Assembly: GCA_015064255.1 (NCBI GenBank)
Contig: SVSP01000005.1
Span: 24,857 to 88,856, forward strand
DNA: 64,000 nucleotides
Reading direction: 5' to 3'
DNA from: Oscillospiraceae bacterium
GTDB lineage: Bacteria; Bacillota; Clostridia; Oscillospirales; CAG-272
Below, piece after piece: positions 20,177 through 29,053 of the stretch. Made by a program: the position numbers and the translations under genes. Below the pieces are notes generated by a model. The model did no database searches. It was not told the origin of the DNA and saw nothing but the letters and a program-made list of their open reading frames with translations. Each line of letters begins with the position of its first letter. The stretch's first letter is position 1.

Positions 20177-21379
20177 TTATTTAATTGATTTCTTTTCGGA
20201 CATCAGCTTGTCAAGGAAGCATACCCATTTTACGCACATTCTTTCATCGGGCTGCGGGTAAACGTATATCAGCTTGCCGTGATAATAGACATCGAAATGC
20301 TCGCCTGCGGTTATCGGGAATGCGCCAATCTTTTCGGGCGACAGGGAAAATTCGATCTTTTCGCCGTGCATCGTTCCCGAAAGTCTGAATATATCCTTGT
20401 CGAGATAGGCTTCGCCCTCGCCCGCAAACTCGTCCATAAATCCGTCGTCCTTACAGCATCCGAGTCTGACTTTCGATGAGAGTATTTCATTTTCCGTGTC
20501 GATCTCGCTCTGTTGCCATTCAAACCACTCGTTTACACGCTCAAAGGGTGCGTTGTGAAGTCTGTAAAAATTATCAAGAGTCGTGTCAAGACCGCACACG
20601 CAGCGTATGTGACCGTCTTTTGCGGTGATAGAGCCCTCTTTTAAGCATTTCGGGCATTTGAAAAGGATCTTGTCAACGCCGAGCGCAATATCGTTGCACT
20701 TGTACTCGATTCCCTGCATAGCAAGCTCGTCGTCGTGCAAAATGGCTTTTTCGGCGATCTCCTTGATCTCGGAAACGTCTTTCTCTGCCACCTCGTCCGC
20801 CGACAGAAGAAGCTTGACCGAAGCTTTTATCTTGCCACGTCTGTCGCTTCCCTTTTCACGCCATTTCGGAAATGAGAGATACGCGCCCTCGCCCTTCCAG
20901 ATATAGAGATCGACACCGAGCTTTTTGATAAGCTCAGCCGTGCCCTCTGCAACCGGAAGAGAATGACCGTAGCAGGAAAGTCTGCCCTCCGGGAAGATAA
21001 CGATGACCGCGCCCTCGCGCTTTGCGCGCATAATATTAACGATAGTCGAAGCATCGGGCGTGAACATCTTCTTTGTTATGACGTGCATAAGCTTCAGAAG
21101 TCTTGCGGTTGACGGCTTGCGCGTGAAATGCTCGCTGACTATGTAAGTCGGACGCACGGGATAGAGTGTGAGCGCCGAGAGAATATGGTCAACGTCCGAG
21201 GTGTGCGTCGCGATGACTATCGCGGGACCTTTGAGATCTTTTACGGCTTCTTTGTCGAACTCGATCGAATATTTTTTAGTATATTTCGGCTTAAGTGCCG
21301 CATATACAGCGGCATATAAAAGAGGATTTACCTTGCCGATACTCTTTTTGCCCTTCGATTTTTTACTCTTTTCAGCCAT
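20177..21379 (-). CDS. PlsC-like 1-acylglycerol-3-phosphate acyltransferase family protein with zinc-ribbon-like region
   Basis: ATHTSDVDHIL (HX4D), VIFPEGRLSCYG; later CPKCLKEGSITAKDGHIRCVCG. Confidence 0.82.
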   Translation of the reverse strand: MAEKSKKSKGKKSIGKVNPLLYAAVYAALKPKYTKKYSIEFDKEAVKDLKGPAIVIATHTSDVDHILSALTLYPVRPTYIVSEHFTRKPSTARLLKLMHVITKKMFTPDASTIVNIMRAKREGAVIVIFPEGRLSCYGHSLPVAEGTAELIKKLGVDLYIWKGEGAYLSFPKWREKGSDRRGKIKASVKLLLSADEVAEKDVSEIKEIAEKAILHDDELAMQGIEYKCNDIALGVDKILFKCPKCLKEGSITAKDGHIRCVCGLDTTLDNFYRLHNAPFERVNEWFEWQQSEIDTENEILSSKVRLGCCKDDGFMDEFAGEGEAYLDKDIFRLSGTMHGEKIEFSLSPEKIGAFPITAGEHFDVYYHGKLIYVYPQPDERMCVKWVCFLDKLMSEKKSIK

Positions 21380-21504
21380 ATCTTACTCCGATACCTGTGT
21401 GCAGATCTTTTTCTACATTATATCATTTATTTGTTCTGTTTGTCAATATATTTTGTGTTTTTACCGAGCCATCGCACGGTGATAAAGGCGGTAAAAGACT
21501 CGGA

Positions 21505-22530
21505 TTATTTCCAGCCGAGCTTTGCGGCTTCCTCGTTGATGGCTCCCCATACGATATCTTCGCACCACCAATGGTTTTTGGGAGTTTCGACAAGACGGCA
21601 ATTTCCCTCGGCACCATTTGCTTTGTAAATTTCGCGCACGGTTTCAAAGCCTCTGCGCACACCGTGGATAGGGAAGATGTCGTCTTCTTTTCCTGCGATA
21701 GCGATGAAATTTCTCGGAGCGATCAGACAGGAAAGATCCTGCATATCGAAATATCTGTATGCGGACGGGATATAGTTGCAAACACAGTGGAAAAGGTCGA
21801 GGATCGATTCGGGATACGGACAGAAAGCGCAGCTCGGCGCGCAGATCTTGATACGTTCATCACAGCAGGCTGCGTAGAATGATGCCGTGCCGCCGCCCGA
21901 ATTCCCTGTTATGAGAATTTTGTCGGTGTCCGCTTCCTTGAAATTCACAAGCATATCAATAGCCTTTGAAATATCCCAAATTCTTTCTGCAAGGAGCGTT
22001 CTGCCGAGCATAAGCGCAACGTGTCCGTCAAAACGGCAGTTGTCGTTCTTGCTTCTGTCAGGACGGGTAGGCTTTCTCTCTCCCATTGAACGCTGCTCAA
22101 TCGCAAGAGCGATATATCCGTTTTTTGCCGCTTGAAGAGCAAACTGTCCGCGCGGATGATAATTTTCGTCTGCGGGATATTTTTTTATTCCTATCGAGTT
22201 GTGGAATCCGGTGGAATGACCTTGCAGAGTTATCGCAACCGGATATTTCTTTTTGCCGAGCTTAGGAATAACGAGATAGCAGGGAACTGTCGCACCGATC
22301 TCGCTTTCGAAGGTGAAGCGTATTATCCTGCAGTCGTCGCGGTCTTCCTCGGATACGATCTGCATATTGGGCGGGCAGGTGTTTTGTGCGACGAGATCAA
22401 GACCGGTCAGAGCGACAAGCTTTTCTTTTACAGCCTCTCTCCACTCGCTGTAGTTTACATCTTTGTTATATGAAAGAAGCGGAGTCGTGTTTTTTACAAG
22501 TGTTTCGTGACAAAAATCCGAATTGATCAT
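21505..22530 (-). CDS. Alpha/beta hydrolase (acetyl-xylan-esterase/dienelactone-hydrolase-like)
   Basis: VAITLQGHSTGFH, ILITGNSGGGTASFYAA elbow. Confidence 0.8.
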   Translation of the reverse strand: MINSDFCHETLVKNTTPLLSYNKDVNYSEWREAVKEKLVALTGLDLVAQNTCPPNMQIVSEEDRDDCRIIRFTFESEIGATVPCYLVIPKLGKKKYPVAITLQGHSTGFHNSIGIKKYPADENYHPRGQFALQAAKNGYIALAIEQRSMGERKPTRPDRSKNDNCRFDGHVALMLGRTLLAERIWDISKAIDMLVNFKEADTDKILITGNSGGGTASFYAACCDERIKICAPSCAFCPYPESILDLFHCVCNYIPSAYRYFDMQDLSCLIAPRNFIAIAGKEDDIFPIHGVRRGFETVREIYKANGAEGNCRLVETPKNHWWCEDIVWGAINEEAAKLGWK

Positions 22531-22733
22531 AATAATATCCTGCCTTTTGAAAATAAAAATAGCTTTCTTTTTTAGTCCATTATAGCATCGGCAAAGAGTC
22601 TTGTCAATTATTTTGCAAATAATCAGGTAATTTCCGAAAGAATTTTCACAGAAGTTTTTGCCGTTTCTATTGACAACGTGTAGTATAACTGTTAAAATAT
22701 GATTGAAATATGAAAAAATGTTGGAGGAACAAT

Positions 22734-23621
22734 ATGAAAAATCCGCTTTTTTTAGGTGCAGACCCGTTCATTCTGTATTGGGAGGGTAAGTACTATGTTT
22801 ATCCGACCGCACAGGTACACGGCAGTGAAAACACACTTGCCGATATGGGGTATCAGGTTTACGTGTCGGAAGATCTTGAAAACTGGGAAAACAAGGGATT
22901 TGCGCTCTCTCGCGACGACGTGAAGGGCGAAAAATGCTTCTGGGCACCCGAAATTATTCGATACAGAGATAAATTCTATATGGTCTATACGTCGGAAGAG
23001 CATCTCGGCGTTGCTGTTTCCGATTCTCCCCTCGGTCCGTTCAGACAGGAAGAGAAAAAGTGGCTTAGCGAAAACAGAGCGATAGACGGACATTTCTTTA
23101 TTGATGACGACGGACAGGCTTATCTTTACTACGTTCGTCTCGGCGGCGGAAATAAGATCTGCGTAACGAAAATGTCTGACGATCTTATGTCGATAGACGA
23201 AGAAAACGAGAAGATCATAATTACAGCCGAAGAGCCATGGGAAACTGTCGATGCGCGCGTTACCGAAGGACCTTTTGTGCTAAAGCACAAGGGACTTTAT
23301 TACCTCACTTATTCGGCAAACCACACGAGAAGTCAGGATTATGCGGTAGGGTATGCGACTTCTTCCTCGCCTTTCGGGCCTTTTGAAAAGTACGAAGGCA
23401 ATCCTATACTGCACAAAAATGACAAGATCGTCGGTGTCGGACATCACAGCTTCACGAAGGTTGGCGAAAACAAGTGGATCTGCGCTTATCACAGCCATTT
23501 TTCGACAAATCAGTTCAGACCGAGAGTTACTCGCCTTGACTATGCCGAGTTCGTTGAAGATGAAAACGGCGGAAAGGATATTCTCAGAGTAAACGGACCT
23601 ACAGGCGAGGCTACGCTTTAA
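22734..23621 (+). CDS. GH43-family glycosidase (paralogue of 19216-20103)
   Basis: GADPFILYWEGKYYVYPT, CFWAPEIIRYRDKFYMVY, TEGPFVLKHKGLYYLTYSANHTRSQDYAVG. Confidence 0.92.
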   Translation: MKNPLFLGADPFILYWEGKYYVYPTAQVHGSENTLADMGYQVYVSEDLENWENKGFALSRDDVKGEKCFWAPEIIRYRDKFYMVYTSEEHLGVAVSDSPLGPFRQEEKKWLSENRAIDGHFFIDDDGQAYLYYVRLGGGNKICVTKMSDDLMSIDEENEKIIITAEEPWETVDARVTEGPFVLKHKGLYYLTYSANHTRSQDYAVGYATSSSPFGPFEKYEGNPILHKNDKIVGVGHHSFTKVGENKWICAYHSHFSTNQFRPRVTRLDYAEFVEDENGGKDILRVNGPTGEATL

Positions 23622-23645
23622 AATATAACATAAGGAGAAAAAATT

Positions 23646-24449
23646 ATGAATTACTGGACACAAAGCCCCGAAAACATTTACGTTGCCGCACACAGAGGCT
23701 GGTCGGCTGTATATCCCGAAAATACAATGATCGCTATCAGAAAAGCGGCAGAGCTTGGCGTTGACCAGATCGAGATCGACGTTCGTCAGACCAAGGACGG
23801 CGAGCTTGTCATTATACACGACGCGACGGTTGACCGCACTACAGACGGAAGCGGAAACGTCTGCGACCTCACTCTCGAAGAAATAAAAAAGCTTGATGCC
23901 GGCGTGAAAAAGTCTGCCGAGTTTGCGGGCGAGAGAATTCCGACCTTCACCGAATTTATGGATTATATCAAGGACTTCGATATGATGACACTTGATATTG
24001 AACTCAAGCTTTATCCCGAAGATTTCGGCGATACAGCATACGAGGTCTGCGACAGAGTTCTTAAACAGCTTGTTGAATACGGCTTCAAGGACCGATGCGT
24101 TATCAACTCGTTCAGCAGTTCGCTCAACGAATACATTTGCAACAAAAACGAAGGCTGGAAGCAGCACGTTTACTATCCTATCCAGTTTTTGCGCTCGTAC
24201 GATAAGTGCAAGGATCCCTATTCTTACGCTTACTGCTGCTGTATGTTCGGCGCGCCGGAGGGCGAATTTACGGGAACAGCCGAAAGCTACGTTGATATGA
24301 AGGCAAAGGGCGTTCAGCCTTGGGCAGGCGCTTCTATCAAGGATCAGACAGGCGTTGACGAAGCTATCGCAAAGAAAGCCGAGCTTATCACTTGTAACAA
24401 TCCCGACGTTGTTCTCGAATGCCTCAGAAAAAGAGGAGCGCATAAGTAA
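23646..24449 (+). CDS. Glycerophosphodiester phosphodiesterase
   Basis: AAHRGWSAVYPENTMIAIRKAAELGVDQIEIDVRQTKDGELVIIHDATVDRTTDGSG. Confidence 0.94.
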   Translation: MNYWTQSPENIYVAAHRGWSAVYPENTMIAIRKAAELGVDQIEIDVRQTKDGELVIIHDATVDRTTDGSGNVCDLTLEEIKKLDAGVKKSAEFAGERIPTFTEFMDYIKDFDMMTLDIELKLYPEDFGDTAYEVCDRVLKQLVEYGFKDRCVINSFSSSLNEYICNKNEGWKQHVYYPIQFLRSYDKCKDPYSYAYCCCMFGAPEGEFTGTAESYVDMKAKGVQPWAGASIKDQTGVDEAIAKKAELITCNNPDVVLECLRKRGAHK

Positions 24450-24471
24450 GATTACTGTTTTACTCATAAAA

Positions 24472-24505
24472 CAAATATCCCGTGCAGAACTGCACGGGAT
24501 ATTTG
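24472..24505. terminator. Hairpin terminator
   Basis: CAAATATCCCGTGCAG-AA-CTGCACGGGATATTTG. Confidence 0.75.
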
Positions 24506-24563
24506 CTATTTTGGGGAGGATTTATAATGAAATTATCGATTTTACGTAATTTGCAAAAGTAAC

Positions 24564-26261
24564 TTAATCTATAGACATATCGAGCTTGAATCTCATAATT
24601 TTTCTGAGAGTGTTCTTCGGGAACTCTTCGTCGCGGATCTTCAGCACGCCGATCTTCTTGTAAGGAACTGTGTTTCTGTTGTACTCATCGATAAAAGGCT
24701 TGAGATGTGCTCTGTAATCGGTGATATTGTTCTTTTCCATATATTCCTTGTCGGGATATACTTCTGCAACGATCGCGTTATGCTCCATTCCGCGGCGGCT
24801 CTGCCCCTCGTAAACTATAATGTCGAGGATGCCGGGAGTTGCGACAAGCTCGTTTTCTATCTCTTCGGGGTAAACGTTCTTTCCGTTTGAAAGAATTATA
24901 AGATTCTTCTTTCGTCCCGTGATGTAGAGAACTCCGTTTTCGTCAAGCTTTCCGTAGTCGCCCGTCTTGAAGTATCTGTCCTCGGTGATAGCGTCCATAG
25001 TGGCTTCTCCGTCCTTGTAATATCCGAGCATTACGTTGGGTCCCTTTACCCATATCTCGCCCTCGCCGTCTTCGTTGGGTTGGTCGATCTTTACGGTATC
25101 TATGTTAAGTACGTTTCCTACGCTTCCGGGAACGATATTTCTCGTTCTGTTCACGGCGATAATGGGCGCACATTCGGTGATTCCGTATCCGTTGAGGGTG
25201 GAAATTCCGACTGCGTCAAAGAAAGCGAGGATGTCGGGGTTGATGGGAGCGCCGCCCGAAATTATCATTTTTACTTCGCCGCCGAATGCTGCGCGTACAG
25301 CGCCGAAGAGCTTCTTGCGCATATCTATTCCTACTTTGCGCAGACCGTTGCTGACCTTTATCATATTTGCAATCAGCTTTTCCTTGCCCTGTTCCTTTAC
25401 GTTTGCCATTATCTTGCGGTAGAATGTTTCAAGGTAGAGAGGAACAAGCACGAGGTGACCCGGCTTCTGCTCTTTAAGCTCCTTCTGAACGTAGCGAAGC
25501 CCTGCCGAAATATATACCTCACAGCCTATCATAACGTGTCCGATAAGCATTACGGAAGATCCGTACGTATGATGCGGAGGAAGGACACCTACCGTTTTGT
25601 CCGAGAAATCTACGTATTGAATTACGTCCGAAAGGTCTGAAAGGATCGCGTTCTGCGAGAGCATAACGCCCTTTCCTTTGCCGGTCGTGCCCGATGTGAA
25701 TACAAGAAGGGACATTTTGTACGGATCGATCTCTGCGCCGAAATATTCTTCTGACGAGCTTTCGAATTTTTCTCTTCCTATTTCGACAAGCGAAAGGAGG
25801 GAGTTTTCTTCCTTCTTTGCGTTAAGAAAGACGGGCTGAGCGGAAAGCTCCGCCTTTTCTGCGATAACAGCCGCTTTTTCTGCAATATCTTCGTCACAGA
25901 TCAGATAGCTGATGTCAGCTCTGATAGCCGTGTCGGCAAGGTCCTGCGCAAGCCAGTCGCGGTCAAGCGGAACGAGAACTGCACCGATGCAGAGGGCTGC
26001 GTAGTAGGTGAGAGCCCATTCATACGAGAATTTTCCGATAACGACGCAGTGCTTCCCTGCGCAACCCATAGAGAGCATTTCGGTAGCGAGTGCGCGCACG
26101 TCATTTCTGAATTTTATAAAGCTGACCTTTACGGTCTCGGGCTTCGTGGGAACAGGGCGGTAGGAGTACGCTGCTTTTTCGCCGTATTCCTGCGCTGCCC
26201 ATTCGATAAGCTCGCGGACGTTGGCGAATTCTTTCTTTTCGTGCAAAATGTGATTTTTCAT
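24564..26261 (-). CDS. AMP-binding long-chain acyl-CoA synthetase-like ligase
   Basis: LLVFTSGTTGKGKGVMLSQ, NGYGITECAPIIAVNR, YFKTGDYGKLDENGVLYITGRKKNLIILSNGKNVYPEEIE. Confidence 0.93.
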   Translation of the reverse strand: MKNHILHEKKEFANVRELIEWAAQEYGEKAAYSYRPVPTKPETVKVSFIKFRNDVRALATEMLSMGCAGKHCVVIGKFSYEWALTYYAALCIGAVLVPLDRDWLAQDLADTAIRADISYLICDEDIAEKAAVIAEKAELSAQPVFLNAKKEENSLLSLVEIGREKFESSSEEYFGAEIDPYKMSLLVFTSGTTGKGKGVMLSQNAILSDLSDVIQYVDFSDKTVGVLPPHHTYGSSVMLIGHVMIGCEVYISAGLRYVQKELKEQKPGHLVLVPLYLETFYRKIMANVKEQGKEKLIANMIKVSNGLRKVGIDMRKKLFGAVRAAFGGEVKMIISGGAPINPDILAFFDAVGISTLNGYGITECAPIIAVNRTRNIVPGSVGNVLNIDTVKIDQPNEDGEGEIWVKGPNVMLGYYKDGEATMDAITEDRYFKTGDYGKLDENGVLYITGRKKNLIILSNGKNVYPEEIENELVATPGILDIIVYEGQSRRGMEHNAIVAEVYPDKEYMEKNNITDYRAHLKPFIDEYNRNTVPYKKIGVLKIRDEEFPKNTLRKIMRFKLDMSID

Positions 26262-26304
26262 ATCCGAAAAATTCCTTTCATAAGTAGACGTAATTGTTAT
26301 TTTA

Positions 26305-26440
26305 TAGTAAAGTTTTTTTCAAGGGGCGTCGCCCCTTGGGAAACCCGCGAGCTTTTGGAAAAGCTAGATCAAAGAACCTTTTTTCAAAAAGGTTCTTTGC
26401 GGGTTCTTAGGGCAGAGCCCTAAGCAAAGTTCCGTTGGCG
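26305..26440. repeat. Mosaic palindromic intergenic repeat
   Basis: AGTAAAGTTTTT; AAGGGGCGTCGCCCCTT; AAAGAACCTTTTTTCAAAAAGGTTCTTT; GGGTTCTTAGGGCAGAGCCCTAAGCA. Confidence 0.85.
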
Positions 26441-27019
26441 TTACTTCTTCAGACCTTCAAGCAGAAAAGCGAAGCTGTAGCGGAAGTTTTTGATAGCTTC
26501 TTCGCGGGGGAGATTTCTTCCGACGGCATCGGCGTTGTAGCCGCGGCAGAAGCACCAGATTGAATAGCTCATTATATCGGAGTCAACGTCCTTGATGTAT
26601 TCTTTTTCTTTAGCGTAGTCGATAAGCTTTTTTATTTCGGCAGTCCACCACTCGTAGTTGCTTTGAGAGAGAGAATCGTTTTCAAAGATGTACTGATTGA
26701 ATTTCATTTTCGTATCGTACGAAACGGTAAGAGAGGCTGTTACTATGTCGGTAACGTACTCGAAGAAATCCTTTTGGCTGTCCGGCTTGACGAAAACGCT
26801 TTCTCGGATCTTGAGCGCGGTGGCGAGATAAACTTTTTTCAAAACCTCGTCGATGTTGCGGAATCGGTTGTAAAAAACTCTGTTCGTAATTCCGAGCTCG
26901 CACAGTATTTTTCGTACGGTGACAGTATTTGCGCCGTCGGTGGTCGCAATTCTTTCGGCAGTTTCTATTATCTTTTCGGACATTTCATCCGAAATCAGCT
27001 TGCTTTTTTCGTTTGTCAC
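26441..27019 (-). CDS. TetR/AcrR-family transcriptional regulator
   Basis: IIETAERIATTDGANTVTVRKILCELGITNRVFYNRFRNIDEVLKKVY HTH; GTG start with GGGAGGAAAAACC-GTG. Confidence 0.85.
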   Translation of the reverse strand: MTNEKSKLISDEMSEKIIETAERIATTDGANTVTVRKILCELGITNRVFYNRFRNIDEVLKKVYLATALKIRESVFVKPDSQKDFFEYVTDIVTASLTVSYDTKMKFNQYIFENDSLSQSNYEWWTAEIKKLIDYAKEKEYIKDVDSDIMSYSIWCFCRGYNADAVGRNLPREEAIKNFRYSFAFLLEGLKK

Positions 27020-27056
27020 GGTTTTTCCTCCCGCTTTTTTGAAATTCAGAACAGAT

Positions 27057-27089
27057 ATACATCTCAGCACACTGTGTGCTGAGATGTAT
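27057..27089. promoter_or_regulatory. 33-bp perfect palindrome, candidate TetR operator
   Basis: ATACATCTCAGCACAC-T-GTGTGCTGAGATGTAT, 16-bp arms with 1-nt centre, ~40 bp upstream of the GTG start. Confidence 0.8.
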
Positions 27090-27200
27090 TGTAGCACATA
27101 CTTGTTGATTTGTCAAGAGGTTTTTGCAAAATAATAAAACACCGACAGATAAAAGAGCTCCCGCAAACCGAATGGTATCGGATTTGCGGGAGGATACGTG

Positions 27201-28235
27201 TTATTTTCCTGTACCGTATTTTACGGTTTCGTCGAGGAGGGCGTAAAGATTTTCGGGAGGGAAGTCAGGTGTTGCTTCGTTTCCGAGGGTCATAATAAGC
27301 CGGCCTTCGCTTCTTGAATAGGTGTCTATGAGGTGTCGCACCTCTTTTCGTACTTCATCGGGAGTGCCGTTAGGTATTATCTGCTGTACGTCAAAGCCTG
27401 CAAGAATGGTGATCCTGTCGCCGTACTTGTTTGCGACCTCGACTTCGTCCATAGAATATTTCTGAATGGGATGTAAAACGTCGAAGCCTATGTCGATAAA
27501 CTCCTCAATAAAGCTCGTGACGTTTCCGCAGGTGTGGAACCATACGTGCATTCCGGCTTCGTGCGCGGCTTTTACAAGCTGTGAATAATAAGGCTTGTAA
27601 AATTCACGGAATATTTGCAGGGAGAAGAAGGGATATTTCTGTGTACCGATATCGTCTGTTATAAATACGGCATCAAGATCGAAATATTTTTTGCAGTTTA
27701 ATATGTACTTTATATAAAAATCGGTGAGCGCCTGATAAAGCTTGTGCGTTTCGTCGGGGTACTCGTAATAATCTGTCAGAGCGTTTTCCATTCCGCGAAG
27801 CCACCAATGACGCTCAAAAAGCCAATGCCACCAATATCCGACGCGGTATTTTGTCTTTTCGCCAAGATGGCGTTCCCACGTTTTGTGATAGTCGGGGTTG
27901 GGAAAATCTGCGAGAAAATCGTCGATCTCTTCCATTTGCAGAGCAGTCTGCGCATCGAGTGCCTTGCTGCATCCTTCGGATTCCTTTGGATCGCGGTGCA
28001 TAAAGCGGTAGGAAGGATCGTCGGCAGGCGCTTTGTATTTGTCGGGCATCCAAAGTATTATCTTTTCAAAATCGAAGGGATAGCTGTTAAGATAACTTTT
28101 TGCAAGCTCTTTGTTTTCTCCGAATACGTCGGGATTTATCCAGCCGTGATAATACATAGGAACACGGCTTGCACGGCCCTTTCCTTCAATGACCGAAATT
28201 ATCTCTTCGCGAGAGAGCGCATTGTGTTTGTCCAT
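27201..28235 (-). CDS. Uroporphyrinogen decarboxylase (URO-D)-family protein, methyltransferase-like
   Basis: VFITDDIGTQKYPFFSLQIFREFYKPYYSQLVKAAHEAGMHVWFHTCGNVTSFIEEFIDIGFDVLHPIQ. Confidence 0.85.
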   Translation of the reverse strand: MDKHNALSREEIISVIEGKGRASRVPMYYHGWINPDVFGENKELAKSYLNSYPFDFEKIILWMPDKYKAPADDPSYRFMHRDPKESEGCSKALDAQTALQMEEIDDFLADFPNPDYHKTWERHLGEKTKYRVGYWWHWLFERHWWLRGMENALTDYYEYPDETHKLYQALTDFYIKYILNCKKYFDLDAVFITDDIGTQKYPFFSLQIFREFYKPYYSQLVKAAHEAGMHVWFHTCGNVTSFIEEFIDIGFDVLHPIQKYSMDEVEVANKYGDRITILAGFDVQQIIPNGTPDEVRKEVRHLIDTYSRSEGRLIMTLGNEATPDFPPENLYALLDETVKYGTGK

Positions 28236-28269
28236 AAAAGCTCCTTTAAATATCTGAAAAAAGTCAGTT

Positions 28270-28611
28270 TTATTTTTCTTCTGCTTTTACAGCGGGCTTG
28301 TTGTCAGAAAGACCGACAACGTCGGTAACCGGCATAGCGAATGCGATGCCCTGACCGGGAGTTTTGAGTCCGACTGCGCGGTAAAGCGCGTGAAGGATGT
28401 CGTTTTTAATATCCGAGGGAACGAGGATCATAACGATCTCTTTCTCGGGCTGGATCGTTATGCCGAACATTTTCTCGGCTTCGCTGTTTGCAGTTCCTCT
28501 TGCGTGTATTACCGTGCCACCGCGAGCTCCGAATTCTTTAGCCGCATCCATAACGGCGTCGGAAAATCCGGCGTTTACTATACAAAATATAACTTCGTGT
28601 TCAAATTTCAT
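28270..28611 (-). CDS. PII-like signalling protein
   Basis: KFEHEVIFCIVNAGFSDAVMDAAKEFGARGGTVIHARGT, EKEIVMILVPSDIKNDILHALYRAVGL. Confidence 0.8.
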   Translation of the reverse strand: MKFEHEVIFCIVNAGFSDAVMDAAKEFGARGGTVIHARGTANSEAEKMFGITIQPEKEIVMILVPSDIKNDILHALYRAVGLKTPGQGIAFAMPVTDVVGLSDNKPAVKAEEK

Positions 28612-28648
28612 ATCACATTATATCCTTTCGTTTGATCTTGCCTGTAAG

Positions 28649-29035
28649 TCAGTTAGGCATATTTGCAAGGAACTGATAAATAGCAACGCCGATAGTGCCT
28701 GTCATAGGTACGGTATAAGCTATGCCCTTGCCGTTTTTGATCGTGCTGAATTTTTCTTCGAGCGCGCTGAGTATTGCTTGAGCTTTTTCTTCTTTTATAA
28801 CGCTGATTATAACGCTTTTTTCGGAATCGGAAAGGCCGAGAAGGCTGAGCGTTTCGGTGCTTGCCGTTCCGCTTGCCGCGAGCGTGAGCTGCATATTTAC
28901 CTCAAAGGATTGGAGGAAATCGGCATAAAACTCTGCTTTTTTTCTGTTTACGATCGTAAACAGCAGTTGGAGCTTCTTGGGTGCCATAGATTCCTCGGGC
29001 TGTGCCTGTTTTGATATTGGATTTTTTATAGCCAT
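28649..29035 (-). CDS. Second PII-like protein
   Basis: KKLQLLFTIVNRKKAEFYADFLQSFEVNMQLTLAASGTAS; same fold pattern and order as neighbour; SD AGAAAGGAAA before ATG. Confidence 0.7.
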   Translation of the reverse strand: MAIKNPISKQAQPEESMAPKKLQLLFTIVNRKKAEFYADFLQSFEVNMQLTLAASGTASTETLSLLGLSDSEKSVIISVIKEEKAQAILSALEEKFSTIKNGKGIAYTVPMTGTIGVAIYQFLANMPN

Positions 29036-29053
29036 AGCGATTTCCTTTCTGTT

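Noticed and set aside
23280-24467. 395-aa minus-strand ORF
   Set aside because: Antisense to the GH43 and glycerophosphodiesterase genes; shadow ORF from codon bias.
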